Program-made: the position numbers and the translations under genes
DNA from: Cervus elaphus
Taxonomy: Eukaryota > Chordata > Mammalia > Artiodactyla > Cervidae
Reading direction: 5' to 3'
Length of the DNA stretch: 64,000 nucleotides
NCBI RefSeq assembly: GCF_910594005.1
Contig: NW_025316715.1
Location: 310,001-374,000, forward strand
Shown here: positions 1-12,799 of the stretch, one piece after another
Layout: each line of letters begins with the position of its first letter
Numbering within the stretch: the stretch's first letter is position 1
Notes under the pieces: generated by a model
What the model saw: only the letters and a program-made list of their open reading frames with translations
Told to the model about the DNA's origin: nothing
Databases searched by the model: none

Positions 1-2760
1 CACACCTTTTCACGCTCCTCGCATTTTTCAAACCTTTTCATCCTACTCGCATTTTTCACACCTTTTCATGCTCCTGGTATTTGTCACACCTTTTTATGCT
101 CCTTCCATTTTTCACACCTTTTCATGCTCCTGTCATTTTTCACACCTTTTCATGCTCCTGGCATTTTTCACAAATTTTCATGCTTTTCGCATTTTTCACA
201 CCTTTTCATGCCCCTGTCTTTTTCACACTTTTTCATGCTCCTCGTCTTTTTTTTTTTGCTCCTCGCATTTTTCACACCTTTTCATGCTCCTCTCATTTTT
301 CACACCTTTTCATGCTCCTCCCATTTTTCACACCTTTTCATGCTCCTGGCAGTATTCACACCTTTTCATCCTCTTGCATTTTTCACACCTTTTCATGCTC
401 CTTCCATTTTTCACACCTTTTCATGCTCCTGGCATTTTTCACACCTTTTCATGCTCCTCGTCTTTTTTTTTTCTCCTGGCATTTTTCACACCTTTTCATG
501 CTCCTCGCATTTTTCACACCTTTTCACGCTCCTCGCATTCTTCACACCTTTTCATCCTACTCGCATTTTTACACCTTTTCATGCTCCTCGCATTTTTCAC
601 ACCTTTTCATGCTCCTCACACTTATCACACCTTTTCAGGCTCCTCGCATTTTTCACACCTTTTCATGCTCCTGGTATTTGTCACACCTTTTCATGCTCCT
701 TCCATTTTTTACACCTTTTCATGCTCCTGTCATTTTTCACACCTTATCATGCTCCTGGCATTTTTCACAAATTTTCATGCTCCTGGCAGTTTTCACACCT
801 TTTCATGCTCCTGGCAGTTTCACACCTTTTCATCCTCCTGGCATTTTTCACACCTTTTCATGCTCCTGGCATTTTTCACACATTTTCATGCTCTTGGCAT
901 TTTTCACACCTTTTCATGCTCCTGCCATTTTTCACACCTTTTCATGCTCCTCGCATTTTTCACACCTTTTCATCCTACTCGCATTTTTCAAACCTTTTTT
1001 GGTCCTCGCATTTTTCACACCTTTTCATGCTCTTCTCATTTTTTAACACCTTTTCTTGCTCCTCGCATTTTTCACACCTTTTCATGCTCCTGCCATTTTT
1101 CACACCTTTTCATGCTCCTCGTCTTTTTTTTTTCCCTCCTGGCATTTTTCACACCTTTTCATGCTCCTGGCATTTTTCAAACCTTTTCATGCTCCTCGCA
1201 TTTTTCACACCTTTTCATCCTACTCGCATTTTTCAAACCTTTTTTGGTCCTCGCATTTTTCACACCTTTTCATGCTCTTCTCATTTTTTAACACCTTTTC
1301 TTGCTCCTCGCATTTTTCACACCTTTTCATGCTCCTGCCATTTTTCACACCTTTTCATGCTCCTCGTCTTTTTTTTTCTCCTCCTGCCATTTTTCACACC
1401 TTTTCATGCTCTTAGAATTTTTGACAGCTTTTTATTTTCCTCAAGATTTTCACACGTTTTCATGCTCCTCATATTTTTCACCACTTTTCATGCCCCTGCA
1501 TTTTTCACACCTTTTCATGCTCCTCGCATTTTTCACACCTTTTCCTGTTCCTCGAATTTTTCACACCTTTTCATGCTCCTCGCATTTTTCACACCTTTTC
1601 ACGCTCCTCGCATTTTTCACACCTTTTCATCCTACTCGCATTTTTCACACCTTTTCATGCTCCTCGCATTTTTCACACCTTTTCATGCTCCTGGCATTTT
1701 TCACACCTTTTCATGCTCCTGCCATTTTTTACACCTTTTCATGCTCCTCGTCTTTTTTTTTTTCCTCCTGGCATTTTTCACACCTTTTCATGCTCCTCGC
1801 ATTTTTCACACCTTTTCACGCTCCTCTCATTTTTCACACCTTTTCATCCTACTCGCATTTTTCACACCTTTTCATGCTCCTCGCATTTTTCACACCTTTT
1901 CATGCTCCTCGCACTTATCACACCTTTTCATGCTCCTCGCATTTTTCAAACCTTTTCATGCTCCTGGTATTTGTCACACCTTTTTTTGCTCCTTCCATTT
2001 TTTACACCTTTTCATGCTCCTGTCATTTTTCACACCTTTTCATGCTCCTGGCATTTTTCACAACTTTTCATGCTCCTGCATTTTTCACACCTTTTCATGC
2101 TCCTGGCAGTTTCACACCTTTTCATGCTCCTCGTCTTTTTTTTTTCTCCTCCTGCCATTTTTCACACCTTTTCACGCTCCTCGCATTTTTCACACCTTTT
2201 CATCCTACTCGCATTTTTCACACCTTTTCCTGCTCCTCGCATTTTTCACACCTTTTCATGCTCCTGGCATTTTTCACACCTTTTCATGCTCCTGCCATTT
2301 TTTACACCTTTTCATGCTCCTCGTCTTTTTTTTTTTTCCTCCTGGCATTTTTCACACCTTTTCATGCTCCTCGGCTTTTTTCATTGTTGCTCCTCGCTTT
2401 TTTCACACCTTTTCATGTTCCTCGCATTTTTCACACCTTTTCATGCTCCTCCCATTTTTCACACCTTTTCATGCTCCTCGCCTTTTTTTTTTTTTTTTTT
2501 GCTCCTCACATTTTTCACACCTTTTCATGCTCCCCGCATTTTTCACACCTTTTCATGCTCCTACAATGTTTCATACCTTTTCATGCTCCTCGCATTTTTG
2601 ACACATTTTCATGCTCCTCGCGTTTTTCAAAATTTTTCATGCTCCTCGACTTTTTTTTTTTGCTCCTTGCATTTTTCACACCTTTTCATGTTGCTGGCAT
2701 TTTTCACACCTTTTTATGCTCCCCACATTTTTCACACCTTTTCATGCTCCTCGCATTTTT
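1..2760 (+). repeat. 2.76-kb unit, first copy
   Basis: Contains two K(W) blocks with TAA ending at 1046 and 1291, an La block at 1411, a G-type block near 2371 in which CATTTTTG reads CATTGTTG, a T18 run at 2483-2500, and marker M at 2562. After M the expected Lb block is missing: the sequence passes directly from TTGACACATTTTCATGC to CGTTTTTCAAAATTTTTC. Positions 1 to about 2360 recur from 2761 with only a few substitutions. The left edge of the unit lies outside or at the window start, so its true start is unknown. Confidence 0.9.
2483..2500 (+). repeat. Long T-run (T18) 62 bp before M
   Basis: Preceded by CTCCTCGCC rather than the usual CTCCTGGTC and followed by GCTCCTCACATTTTTC. From the last T to marker M is 62 bp. 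Confidence 0.95.
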
Positions 2761-5121
2761 CACACCTTTTCACGCTCCTCGCATTTTTCAAACCTTTTCA
2801 TCCTACTCGCATTTTTCACACCTTTTCATGCTCCTGGTATTTGTCACACCTTTTTATGCTCCTTCCATTTTTCACACCTTTTCATGCTCCTGTCATTTTT
2901 CACACCTTTTCATGCTCCTGGCATTTTTCACAAATTTTCATGCTTTTCGCATTTTTCACACCTTTTCATGCCCCTGCCTTTTTCACACTTTTTCATGCTC
3001 CTCGTCTTTTTTTTTTTGCTCCTCGCATTTTTCACACCTTTTCATGCTCCTCTCATTTTTCACACCTTTTCATGCTCCTCCCATTTTTCACACCTTTTCA
3101 TGCTCCTGGCAGTATTCACACCTTTTCATCCTCTTGCATTTTTCACACCTTTTCATGCTCCTTCCATTTTTCACACCTTTTCATGCTCCTGGCATTTTTC
3201 ACACCTTTTCATGCTCCTCGTCTTTTTTTTTTTCTCCTGGCATTTTTCACACCTTTTCATGCTCCTCGCATTTTTCACACCTTTTCACGCTCCTCGCATT
3301 CTTCACACCTTTTCATCCTACTCGCATTTTTACACCTTTTCATGCTCCTCGCATTTTTCACACCTTTTCATGCTCCTCACACTTATCACACCTTTTCAGG
3401 CTCCTCGCATTTTTCACACCTTTTCATGCTCCTGGTATTTGTCACACCTTTTCATGCTCCTTCCATTTTTTACACCTTTTCATGCTCCTGTCATTTTTCA
3501 CACCTTTTCATGCTCCTGGCATTTTTCACAAATTTTCATGCTCCTGGCAGTTTTCACACCTTTTCATGCTCCTGGCAGTTTCACACCTTTTCATCCTCCT
3601 GGCATTTTTCACACCTTTTCATGCTCCTGGCATTTTTCACACATTTTCATGCTCTTGGCATTTTTCACACCTTTTCATGCTCCTGCCATTTTTCACACCT
3701 TTTCATGCTCCTCGCATTTTTCACACCTTTTCATCCTACTCGCATTTTTCAAACCTTTTTTGGTCCTCGCATTTTTCACACCTTTTCATGCTCTTCTCAT
3801 TTTTTAACACCTTTTCTTGCTCCTCGCATTTTTCACACCTTTTCATGCTCCTGCCATTTTTCACACCTTTTCATGCTCCTCGTCTTTTTTTTTTCCCTCC
3901 TGGCATTTTTCACACCTTTTCATGCTCCTGGCATTTTTCAAACCTTTTCATGCTCCTCGCATTTTTCACACCTTTTCATCCTACTCGCATTTTTCAAACC
4001 TTTTTTGGTCCTCGCATTTTTCACACCTTTTCATGCTCTTCTCATTTTTTAACACCTTTTCTTGCTCCTCGCATTTTTCACACCTTTTCATGCTCCTGCC
4101 ATTTTTCACACCTTTTCATGCTCCTCGTCTTTTTTTTTCTCCTCCTGCCATTTTTCACACCTTTTCATGCTCTTAGAATTTTTGACAGCTTTTTATTTTC
4201 CTCAAGATTTTCACACGTTTTCATGCTCCTGATATTTTTCACCACTTTTCATGCCCCTGCATTTTTCACACCTTTTCATGCTCCTCGCATTTTTCACACC
4301 TTTTCCTGTTCCTCGAATTTTTCACACCTTTTCATGCTCCTCGCATTTTTCACACCTTTTCACGCTCCTCGCATTTTTCACACCTTTTCATCCTACTCGC
4401 ATTTTTCACACCTTTTCATGCTCCTCGCATTTTTCACACCTTTTCATGCTCCTGGCATTTTTCACACCTTTTCATGCTCCTGCCATTTTTTACACCTTTT
4501 CATGCTCCTCGTCTTTTTTTTTTTCCTCCTGGCATTTTTCACACCTTTTCATGCTCCTCGCATTTTTCACACCTTTTCACGCTCCTCTCATTTTTCACAC
4601 CTTTTCATCCTACTCGCATTTTTCACACCTTTTCATGCTCCTCGCATTTTTCACACCTTTTCATGCTCCTCGCACTTATCACACCTTTTCATGCTCCTCG
4701 CATTTTTCAAACCTTTTCATGCTCCTGGTATTTGTCACACCTTTTTTTGCTCCTTCCATTTTTTACACCTTTTCATGCTCCTGTCATTTTTCACACCTTT
4801 TCATGCTCCTGGCATTTTTCACAACTTTTCATGCTCCTGCATTTTTCACACCTTTTCATGCTCCTGGCAGTTTCACACCTTTTCATGCTCCTCGTCTTTT
4901 TTTTTTCTCCTCCTGCCATTTTTCACACCTTTTCACGCTCCTCGCATTTTTCACACCTTTTCATCCTACTCGCATTTTTCACACCTTTTCCTGCTCCTCG
5001 CATTTTTCACACCTTTTCATGCTCCTGGCATTTTTCACACCTTTTCATGCTCCTGCCATTTTTTACACCTTTTCATGCTCCTCGTCTTTTTTTTTTTTCC
5101 TCCTGGCATTTTTCACACCTT
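2761..5121 (+). repeat. 2.76-kb unit, second (partial) copy
   Basis: Matches positions 1-2360 at an offset of 2,760, rising to 2,761 after one extra T in a T-run near 3230. Differences noticed include CCCCTGTC to CCCCTGCC near 2977, CTTATCATGC to CTTTTCATGC near 3500, and CTCCTCATA to CTCCTGATA near 4228. It repeats the two K(W) blocks (TAA ending 3807 and 4052) and La (4172). Homology stops near 5121, where copy 1 continues into the G block and this copy continues with plain monomers. Confidence 0.9.
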
Positions 5122-6854
5122 TTCATCCTCCTCGCATTTTTCACACCTTTTCATGCTCCTCGCATTTTTCACACCTTTTCATGCTCCTCGCACTTATCAC
5201 ACCTTTTCATCCTCCTGGCATTTTTCACACCTTTTCATGCTCCTGGCATTTTTCACACATTTTCATGCTCCTGGCATTTTTCACACCTTTTCATGCTTCT
5301 GGCATTTTTCACACGTTTTCATTCTCCTCGTCTTTTTTTTTTTTCCTCCTGGCATTTTTCACACCTTTTCATGCTCCTCGCATTTTTCACACCTTTTCTC
5401 GCTCCTCGCATTCTTCACACATTTTCATCCTACTCGCATTTTTACACCTTTTCATGCTCCTCGCATTTTTCACACCTTTTCATGCTCCTCACACTTATCA
5501 CACCTTTTCATGCTCCTCGCATTTTTCACACCTTCTCATGCTCCTGGTATTTGTCACACCTTTTCATGCTCCTTCCATTTTTTACACCTTTTCATGCTCC
5601 TGTCATTTTTCACACCTTTTCATGCTCCTGGCATTTTTCACAAATTTTCATGCTCCTGGCAGTTTTCACACCTTTTCATAATCCTGGCAGTTTCACACCT
5701 TTTCATCCTCCTGGCATTTTTCACACCTTTTCATACTCCTGGCATTTTTCACACCTTTTCATGCTCCTCGCATTTTTCACACCTTTTCATCCTACTCGCA
5801 TTTTTCAAACCTTTTTTTGTCCTCGCATTTTTCACACCTTTTCATGCTCTTCTCATTTTTTAACACCTTTTCTTGCTCCTCACATTTTTCACACCTTTTC
5901 ATGCTCCAGCCATTTTTCACACCTTTTCATGCTCCTCGTCTTTTTTTTTTCTCCTCCTGCCATTTTTCACACCTTTTCATGCTCTTAGAATTTTTGACAG
6001 CTTTTAATTTTCCTCAAAATTTTCACACGTTTTCATGCTCCTCATATTTTTCACCACTTTTCATGCCCCTGCATTTTTCACACCTTTTCATGCTCCTCGC
6101 ATTTTTCACACCTTTTCCTGTTCCTCGAATTTTTCACACCTTTTCATGCTCCTCGCATTTTTCACACCTTTTCACGCTCCTCGCATTTTTCACACCTTTT
6201 CATGCTCCTCGCATTTTTCACACCTTTTCATGCTCCTCGGCTTTTTTTTTTTTCCTCCTGGCATTTTTCACACCTTTTCATGCTCCTCGGCTTTTTTCAT
6301 TTTTGCTCCTCGCTTTTTTCACACCTTTTCATGCTCCTCGTATTTTTCACACCTTTTCATGCTCCTCACATTTTTCACAACTTTTCATGCTCCTCGAATT
6401 TTTCACACCATTTCATACTCCTCCTCTTTTTTTTTTGCTCCTCGCATTTTTCATAGCTTTTCATATTCCTCGTATTTTTCACACCTTTTCATGCTCCTCG
6501 CATTTTTCACACCTTTTCATGCTTCTAGAATTTTTGACACCTTTTCATCCTCCTCGAAATTTTCACTCCTTTTCATGCTCCTTGTATTTTTCACACCTTT
6601 TCCTGTTCCTCGAATTTTTCACACCTTTTCATGCTCCTCGCATTTTTCACACCTTTTCATGCTCCTCGCATTTTTCACACCTTTTCATGCTCCTCGGCTT
6701 TTTTCATTTTTGCTCCTCGCTTTTTTCACACCTTTTCATGCTCCTCCCATTTTTCACACCTTTTCATGCTCCTGGTCTTTTTTTTTTTTTTTTGCTCCTC
6801 ACATTTTTCACACCTTTTCATGCTCCTCGCATTTTTCACACCTTTTCATGCTCC
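5122..6854 (+). repeat. Rearranged HOR segment with doubled G block
   Basis: Begins at the right breakpoint of the 2.76-kb duplication. It holds a K(W) block with an atypical T-run (CCTTTTTTTGTCC, TAA ending 5863) and La at 5984 in the CTTTTAATTTTCC form. A G block at 6288 lies ahead of the S block (TAG at about 6456) and X (6524), and a second G block lies at 6695, 407 bp after the first. In ordinary HORs G occurs once, after X. A T16 run at 6778-6793 leads into the next M. Confidence 0.85.
6778..6793 (+). repeat. Long T-run (T16) 62 bp before M
   Basis: Preceded by CTCCTGGTC and followed by GCTCCTCACATTTTTC; M starts at 6855. Confidence 0.95.
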
Positions 6855-9800
6855 TACAATGTTTCATACCTTTTCATGCTCCTCGCATTTTTGACACATT
6901 TTCATGATCCTCGCATTTTTCACACCTTTTCATGCTCTTAGAATTTTTGACAGCTTTTTATTTTCCTCAAAATTTTCACAGGTTTTCATGCTCCTCATAT
7001 TTTTCACCACTTTTCATTCCCCTACATTTTTCACACCTTTTCATGCTCCTCGCATTTTTCAAAATTTTTCATGCTCTTCGACTTTTTTTTTTTGCTCCTT
7101 GCATTTTTCACACCTTTTCATATTGCTGGCATTTTTCACACCTTTTATGCTCCCCACATTTTTCACACCTTTTCATGCTCCTCGCATTTTTCACACCTTT
7201 TCACGCTCCTCGCATTTTTCACACCTTTTCATCCTACTCGCATTTTTCACACCTTTTCATGCTCCTGGTATTTGTCACACCTTTTTATGCTCCTTCCATT
7301 TTTCACACCTTTTCATGCTCCTGTCATTTTTCACACCTTTTCATGCTCCTGGCATTTTTCACAAATTTTCATGCTTTTCGCATTTTTCACACCTTTTCAT
7401 GCCCCTGCATTTTTCACACTTTTTCATGCTCCTCGTCTTTTTTTTTTTGCTCCTCGCATTTTTAACACCTTTTCATGCTCCTCTCATTTTTCACACCTTT
7501 CCTGCTCCTCCCATTTTTCACACCTTTTCATGCTCCTGGCAGTATTCACACCTTTTCATCCTCCTGGCATTTTTCACACCTTTTCATGCTCCTGGCATTT
7601 TTCACACATTTTCATGCTCCTGGCATTTTTCACACCTTTTCATGCTCCTGGCATTTTTCACACCTTTTCATGCTCCTCGTCTTTTTTTTTTTCCTCCTGG
7701 CATTTTTCACACCTTTTCATGCTCCTCGCATTTTTCACACCTTTTCATGCTCCTCGCATTCTTCACACCTTTTCATCCTACTCGCATTTTTACACCTTTT
7801 CATGCTCCTCGCATTTTTCACACCTTTTCATGCTCCTCACACTTATCACACCTTTTCATGCTCCTCGCATTTTTCACACCTTTTCATGCTCCTGGTATTT
7901 GTCACACCTTTTCATGCTCCTTCCTTTTTTTACACTTTTTCATGCTCCTGTCATTTTTCACACCTTTTCATGCTCCTGGCATTTTTCACAAATTTTCATG
8001 CTTTTCGCATTTTTCACACCTTTTCATGCCCCTGCATTTTTCACACTTTTTCATGCTCCTCGTCTTTTTTTTTTTGCTCCTCACATTTTTCACACCTTTT
8101 CATGCTCCTCTCATTTTTCACACCTTTTCATGCTCCTCCCATTTTTCACACCTTTTCATGCTCCTGGCAGTATTCACACCTTTTCATCCTCCTGGCATTT
8201 TTCACACCTTTTCATGCTCCTGGCATTTTTCACACATTTTCATGCTCCTGGCATTTTTCACACCTTTTCATGCTCCTGAAATTTTTCACACCTTTTCATG
8301 CTCCTCGTCTTTTTTTTTTTCCTCCTGGCATTTTTCACACCTTTTCATGCTCCTCGCATTTTTCACACCTTTTCACGCTCCTCGCATTCTTCACACCTTT
8401 TCATCCTACTCCCATTTTTCACACCTTTTCATGCTCCTCGCATTTTTCACACCTTTTCATGCTCCTCACACTTATCACACCTTTTCATGCTCCTCGCATT
8501 TTTCACACCGTTTCATGCTCCTGGTATTTGTCACACCTTTTCATGCTCCTTCCATTTTTTACACCTTTTCATGCTCCTGTCATTTTTCACACCTTTTCAT
8601 GCTCCTGGCATTTTTCACAAATTTTCATGCTCCTGGCAGTTTTCACACCTTTTCTTGCTCCTGGCAGTTTCACACCTTTTCATCCTCCTGGCATTTTTCA
8701 CACCTTTTCATGCTCCTGGCATTTTTCACACATTTTCATGCTCTTGGCATTTTTCACACCTTTTCATGCTCCTGCCATTTTTCACACCTTTTCATGCTCC
8801 TCGTCTTTTTTTTTTTCCTCCTGCCATTTTTCACACCTTTTCATGCTCCTGGCATTTTTCACACCTTTTCATCCTACTCGCATTTTTCAAACCTTTTTTG
8901 GTCCTCGCATTTTTCACACCTTTTCATGCTCTTCTCATTTTTTAACACCTTTTCTTGCTCCTCGCATTTTTCACACCTTTTCATGCTCCTGCCATTTTTC
9001 ACACCTTTTCATGCTCCTCGTCTTTTTTTTTCTCCTCCTGCCATTTTCACACCTTTTCATGCTCTTAGAATTTTTGACAGCTTTTTATTTTCCTCAAAAT
9101 TTTCACACGTTTTCATGCTCCTCATATTTTTCACCACTTTTCATGCCCCTGCATTTTTCACACCTTTTCATGCTCCTCGCATTTTTCACACCTTTTCCTG
9201 TTCCTCGAATTTTTCACACCTTTTCATGCTCCTCGCATTTTTCACACCTTTTCACGCTCCTCGCATTTTTCACACCTTTTCATCCTACTCGCATTTTTCA
9301 CACCTTTTCATGCTCCTCGCATTTTTCACACCTTTTCATGCTCCTGGCATTTTTCACACCTTTTCATGCTCCTGGCATTTTTCACACCTTTTCATGCTCC
9401 TCGCATTTTTCACACCTTTTCATCCTACTCGCATTTTTCAAACGTTTTCATGGTCCTCGCATTTTTCACACCTTTTCATGCTCTTCTCATTTTTTAACAC
9501 CTTTTCTTGCTCCTCGCATTTTTCACACCTTTTCATGCTCCTGGCATTTTTCACACCTTTTCATGCTCCTGCCGTTTTTTACACCTTTTCATGCTCCTCG
9601 TCTTTTTTTTTTTTTCTCCTGGCATTTTTCACACCTTTTCATGCTCCTCGCATTTTTCACACCTTTTCACGCTCCTCGCATTTCTCACACCTTTTCATCC
9701 TACTCACATTTTTCACACCTTTTCATGCTCCTCGCATTTTTCACACCTTTTCATGCTCCTCGCACTTATCACACCTTTTCATGCTCCTCGCATTTTTCAA

Positions 9801-11094
9801 ACCTTTTCATGCTCCTGGTATTTGTCACACCTTTTTTTGCTCCTTCCATTTTTTACACCTTTTCATGCTCCTGTCATTTTTCACACCTTTTCATGCTCCT
9901 GGCATTTTTCACACCTTTTCATGCTCCTGGCAGTTTTCACACCTTTTCATGCTCCTGGCAGTTTCACACCTTTTCATCCTCCTGGCATTTTTCACACCTT
10001 TTCATGCTCCTGGCATTTTTCACACATTTTCATGCTCTTGGCATTTTTCACACCTTTTCATGCTCCTGCCATTTTTCACATCTTTTCATGCTCCTCGTCT
10101 TTTTTTTTTTTTCCTCCTGGTATTTTTCACACCTTTTCATGCTCCTGGCATTTTTCACACCTTTTCATGCTCCTCGCATTTTTCACACCTTTTCATCCTA
10201 CTCGCATTTTTCAAACGTTTTCATGGTCCTCGCATTTTTCACACCTTTTCATGCTCTTCTCATTTTTTAACACCTTTTCTTGCTCCTCGCATTTTTCACA
10301 CCTTTTCATGCTCCTGACATTTTTCACACCTTTTCATGCTCCTCGTCTTTTTTTTTCTCCTCCTGCCATTTTTCACACCTTTTCATGCTCCTGCCATTTT
10401 TCACACCTTTTCATGCTCCTCGTCTTTTTTTTTTTTCCTCCTGGTATTTTTCACACCTTTTCATGCTCCTGGCATTTTTCACACCTTTTCATGCTCCTCC
10501 TATTTTTCACACCTTTTCATGCTCCTCACATTTTTCACACTTTTTCATGCTCCTCGAATTTTTCACACCATTTCATACTCCTCCTCTTTTTTTTTTGCTC
10601 CTCGCATTTTTCATAGCTTTTCATGTTCCTCGTATTTTTCACACCTTTTCATGCTCCTTGCATTGTTCACACCTTTTCATGCTTCTAGAATTTTTGACAC
10701 CTTTTCATCCTCCTCGAAATTTTCACTCCTTTTCATGCTCCTTGTATTTTTCACACCTTTTCCTGTTCCTCGAATTTTTCACACCTTTTCATGCTCCTCG
10801 CATTTTTCACACCTTTTCATGCTCCTCGCATTTTTCACACCTTTTCATGCTCGTCAGCTTTTTTTTTTTTCCTCCTGGCATTTTTCACACCTTTTCATGC
10901 TGCTCGGCTTTTTTCATTTTTGCTCCTCGCTTTTTTCACACCTTTTCATGTTCCTCGCATTTTTCACACCTTTTCATGGTCCTCCCATTTTTCACACCTT
11001 TTCATGCTCCTGGTCTTTTTTTTTTTTTTTTTTGCTCCTCACATTTTTCACACCTTTTCATGCTCCCCGCATTTTTCACACCTTTTCATGCTCC
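6855..11094 (+). repeat. HOR copy, 4,240 bp, M to M
   Basis: Starts at M (6855) with Lb at 6937. Order of landmarks: GACT10 run near 7083, K(W) with TAA ending 8945, La at 9064, K(V) near 9500 and again at 10270, S (TAG at about 10616), X at 10684, G near 10905 and T18 at 11016-11033. This is the canonical order. One oddity is a truncated stretch near 7495-7505 (CACACCTTTCCTGCTCC) where about a monomer is lost. Another is the CATTGTTCAC variant at 10661, otherwise seen only between 41 and 56 kb. The 8.3-8.9 kb part resembles 39.2-39.9 kb. Confidence 0.88.
11016..11033 (+). repeat. Long T-run (T18) 62 bp before M
   Basis: Follows CTCCTGGTC; M starts at 11095. The next monomer but one is CTCCCCGCA, a variant shared with 2521, 43281, 54266 and 57366. 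Confidence 0.95.
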
Positions 11095-11917
11095 TACAAT
11101 GTTTCATACCTTTTCATGCTCCTCGCATTTTTGACACATTTTCATGCTCCTCGCATTTTTCACACCTTTTCATGCTCTTAGAAATTTTGACAGCTTTTTA
11201 TTTTCCTCAAAATTTTCACACGTTTTCATGCTCCTCATATTTTTCACCACTTTTCATTCCCCTACATTTTTCACACCTTTTCATGCTCCTCGCATTTTTC
11301 AAAATTTTTCATGCTCCTCGACTTTTTTTTTTTGCTCCTTGCATTTTTCACACCTTTTCATGTTGCTGGCATTTTTCACACCTTTTTATGCTCCCCACAT
11401 TTTTCACACCTTTTCATGCTCCTCGCATTTTTCACACCTTTTCACGCTCCTCGCATTTTTCAATCCTATTCATCCTACTCACATTTTTCACACCTTTTCA
11501 TGCTCCTCTCATTTTTCACACCTTTTCATGCTCCTGGCAGTATTCACACCTTTTCATCCTCTTGCATTTTTCACACCTTTTCATGCTCCTGGCATTTTTC
11601 ACACATTTTCATGCTCCTGGCATTTTTCACACCTTTTCATGCTCCTGGCATTTTTCACACCTTTTCATGCTCCTCGTCTTTTTTTTTTTCTCCTGGCATT
11701 TTTCACACCTTTTCATGCTCCTCGCATTTTTCACACCTTTTCACGCTCCTCGCATTCTTCACACCTTTTCATCCTACTCGCATTTTTACACCTTTTCATG
11801 CTCCTCGCATTTTTCACACCTTTTCATGCTCCTCACACTTATCACACCTTTTCAGGCTCCTCGCATTTTTCACACCTTTTCATGCTCCTGGTATTTGTCA
11901 CACCTTTTCATGCTCCT

Positions 11918-12139
11918 GGCATTTTTCACAAATTTTCATGCTCCTGGCAGCTTTCACACCTTTTCATGCTCCTGGCAGTTTTACATCTTTTCATCCTCCT
12001 GGCATTTTTCACACCTTTTCATTCTCCTGGCATTTTTCACAAATTTTCATGCTCCTGGCAGCTTTCACACCTTTTCATGCTCCTGGCAGTTTCACATCTT
12101 TTCATCCTCCTGGCATTTTTCACACCTTTTCATTCTCCT
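11918..12139 (+). repeat. 111-bp tandem duplication (four monomers)
   Basis: A four-monomer set, one of them 27 bp long, starting GGCATTTTTCACAAATTTTC and containing GGCAGCTTTCAC and a CATCTTTTCATCC monomer, occurs at 11918 and again at 12029. The copies differ at least at one base (GGCAGTTTTACATC versus GGCAGTTTCACATC). Confidence 0.9.
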
Positions 12140-12799
12140 GGCATTTTTCACACATTTTCATGCTCTTGGCATTTTTCACACCTTTTCATGCTCCTGCCAT
12201 TTTTCACACCTTTTCATGCTCCTCGTCTTTTTTTTTTTCCTCCTGCCATTTTTCACACCTTTTCATGCTCCTGGCATTTTTCACACCTTTTCATGCTCCT
12301 CGCATTTTTCACACCTTTTCATCCTACTCGCATTTTTCAAACCTTTTTTGGTCCTCGCATTTTTCACACCTTTTCATGCTCTTCTCATTTTTTAACACCT
12401 TTTCTTGATCCTCGCATTTTTCACACCTTTTCATGCTCCTGCCATTTTTCACACCTTTTCATGCTCCTCGTCTTTTTTTTTCTCCTCCTGCCATTTTTCA
12501 CACCTTTTCATGCTCTTAGAATTTTTGACAGCTTTTTATTTTCCTCAAAATTTTCACACGTTTTCATGCTCCTCATATTTTTCACCACTTTTCATGCCCC
12601 TGCATTTTTCACACCTTTTCATGCTCCTCGCATTTTTCACACCTTTTCCTGTTCCTCGAATTTTTCACACCTTTTCATGCTCCTCGCATTTTTCACACCT
12701 TTTCACGCTCCTCGCATTTTTCACACCTTTTCATCCTACTCGCATTTTTCACACCTTTTCATGCTCCTCGCATTTTTCACACCTTTTCATGCTCCTGGC

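Noticed and set aside
1301..5863. Very long + strand open reading frames (for example 1301-5863, 31121-36115, 38632-42831) as protein genes
   Set aside because: All three + frames are open at once through the satellite, the products are a low-complexity 28-residue cycle rich in F, H, S and L, ATG comes from CATGC in the monomer, and frames end only at variant monomers. No codon bias, introns or regulatory context was seen.
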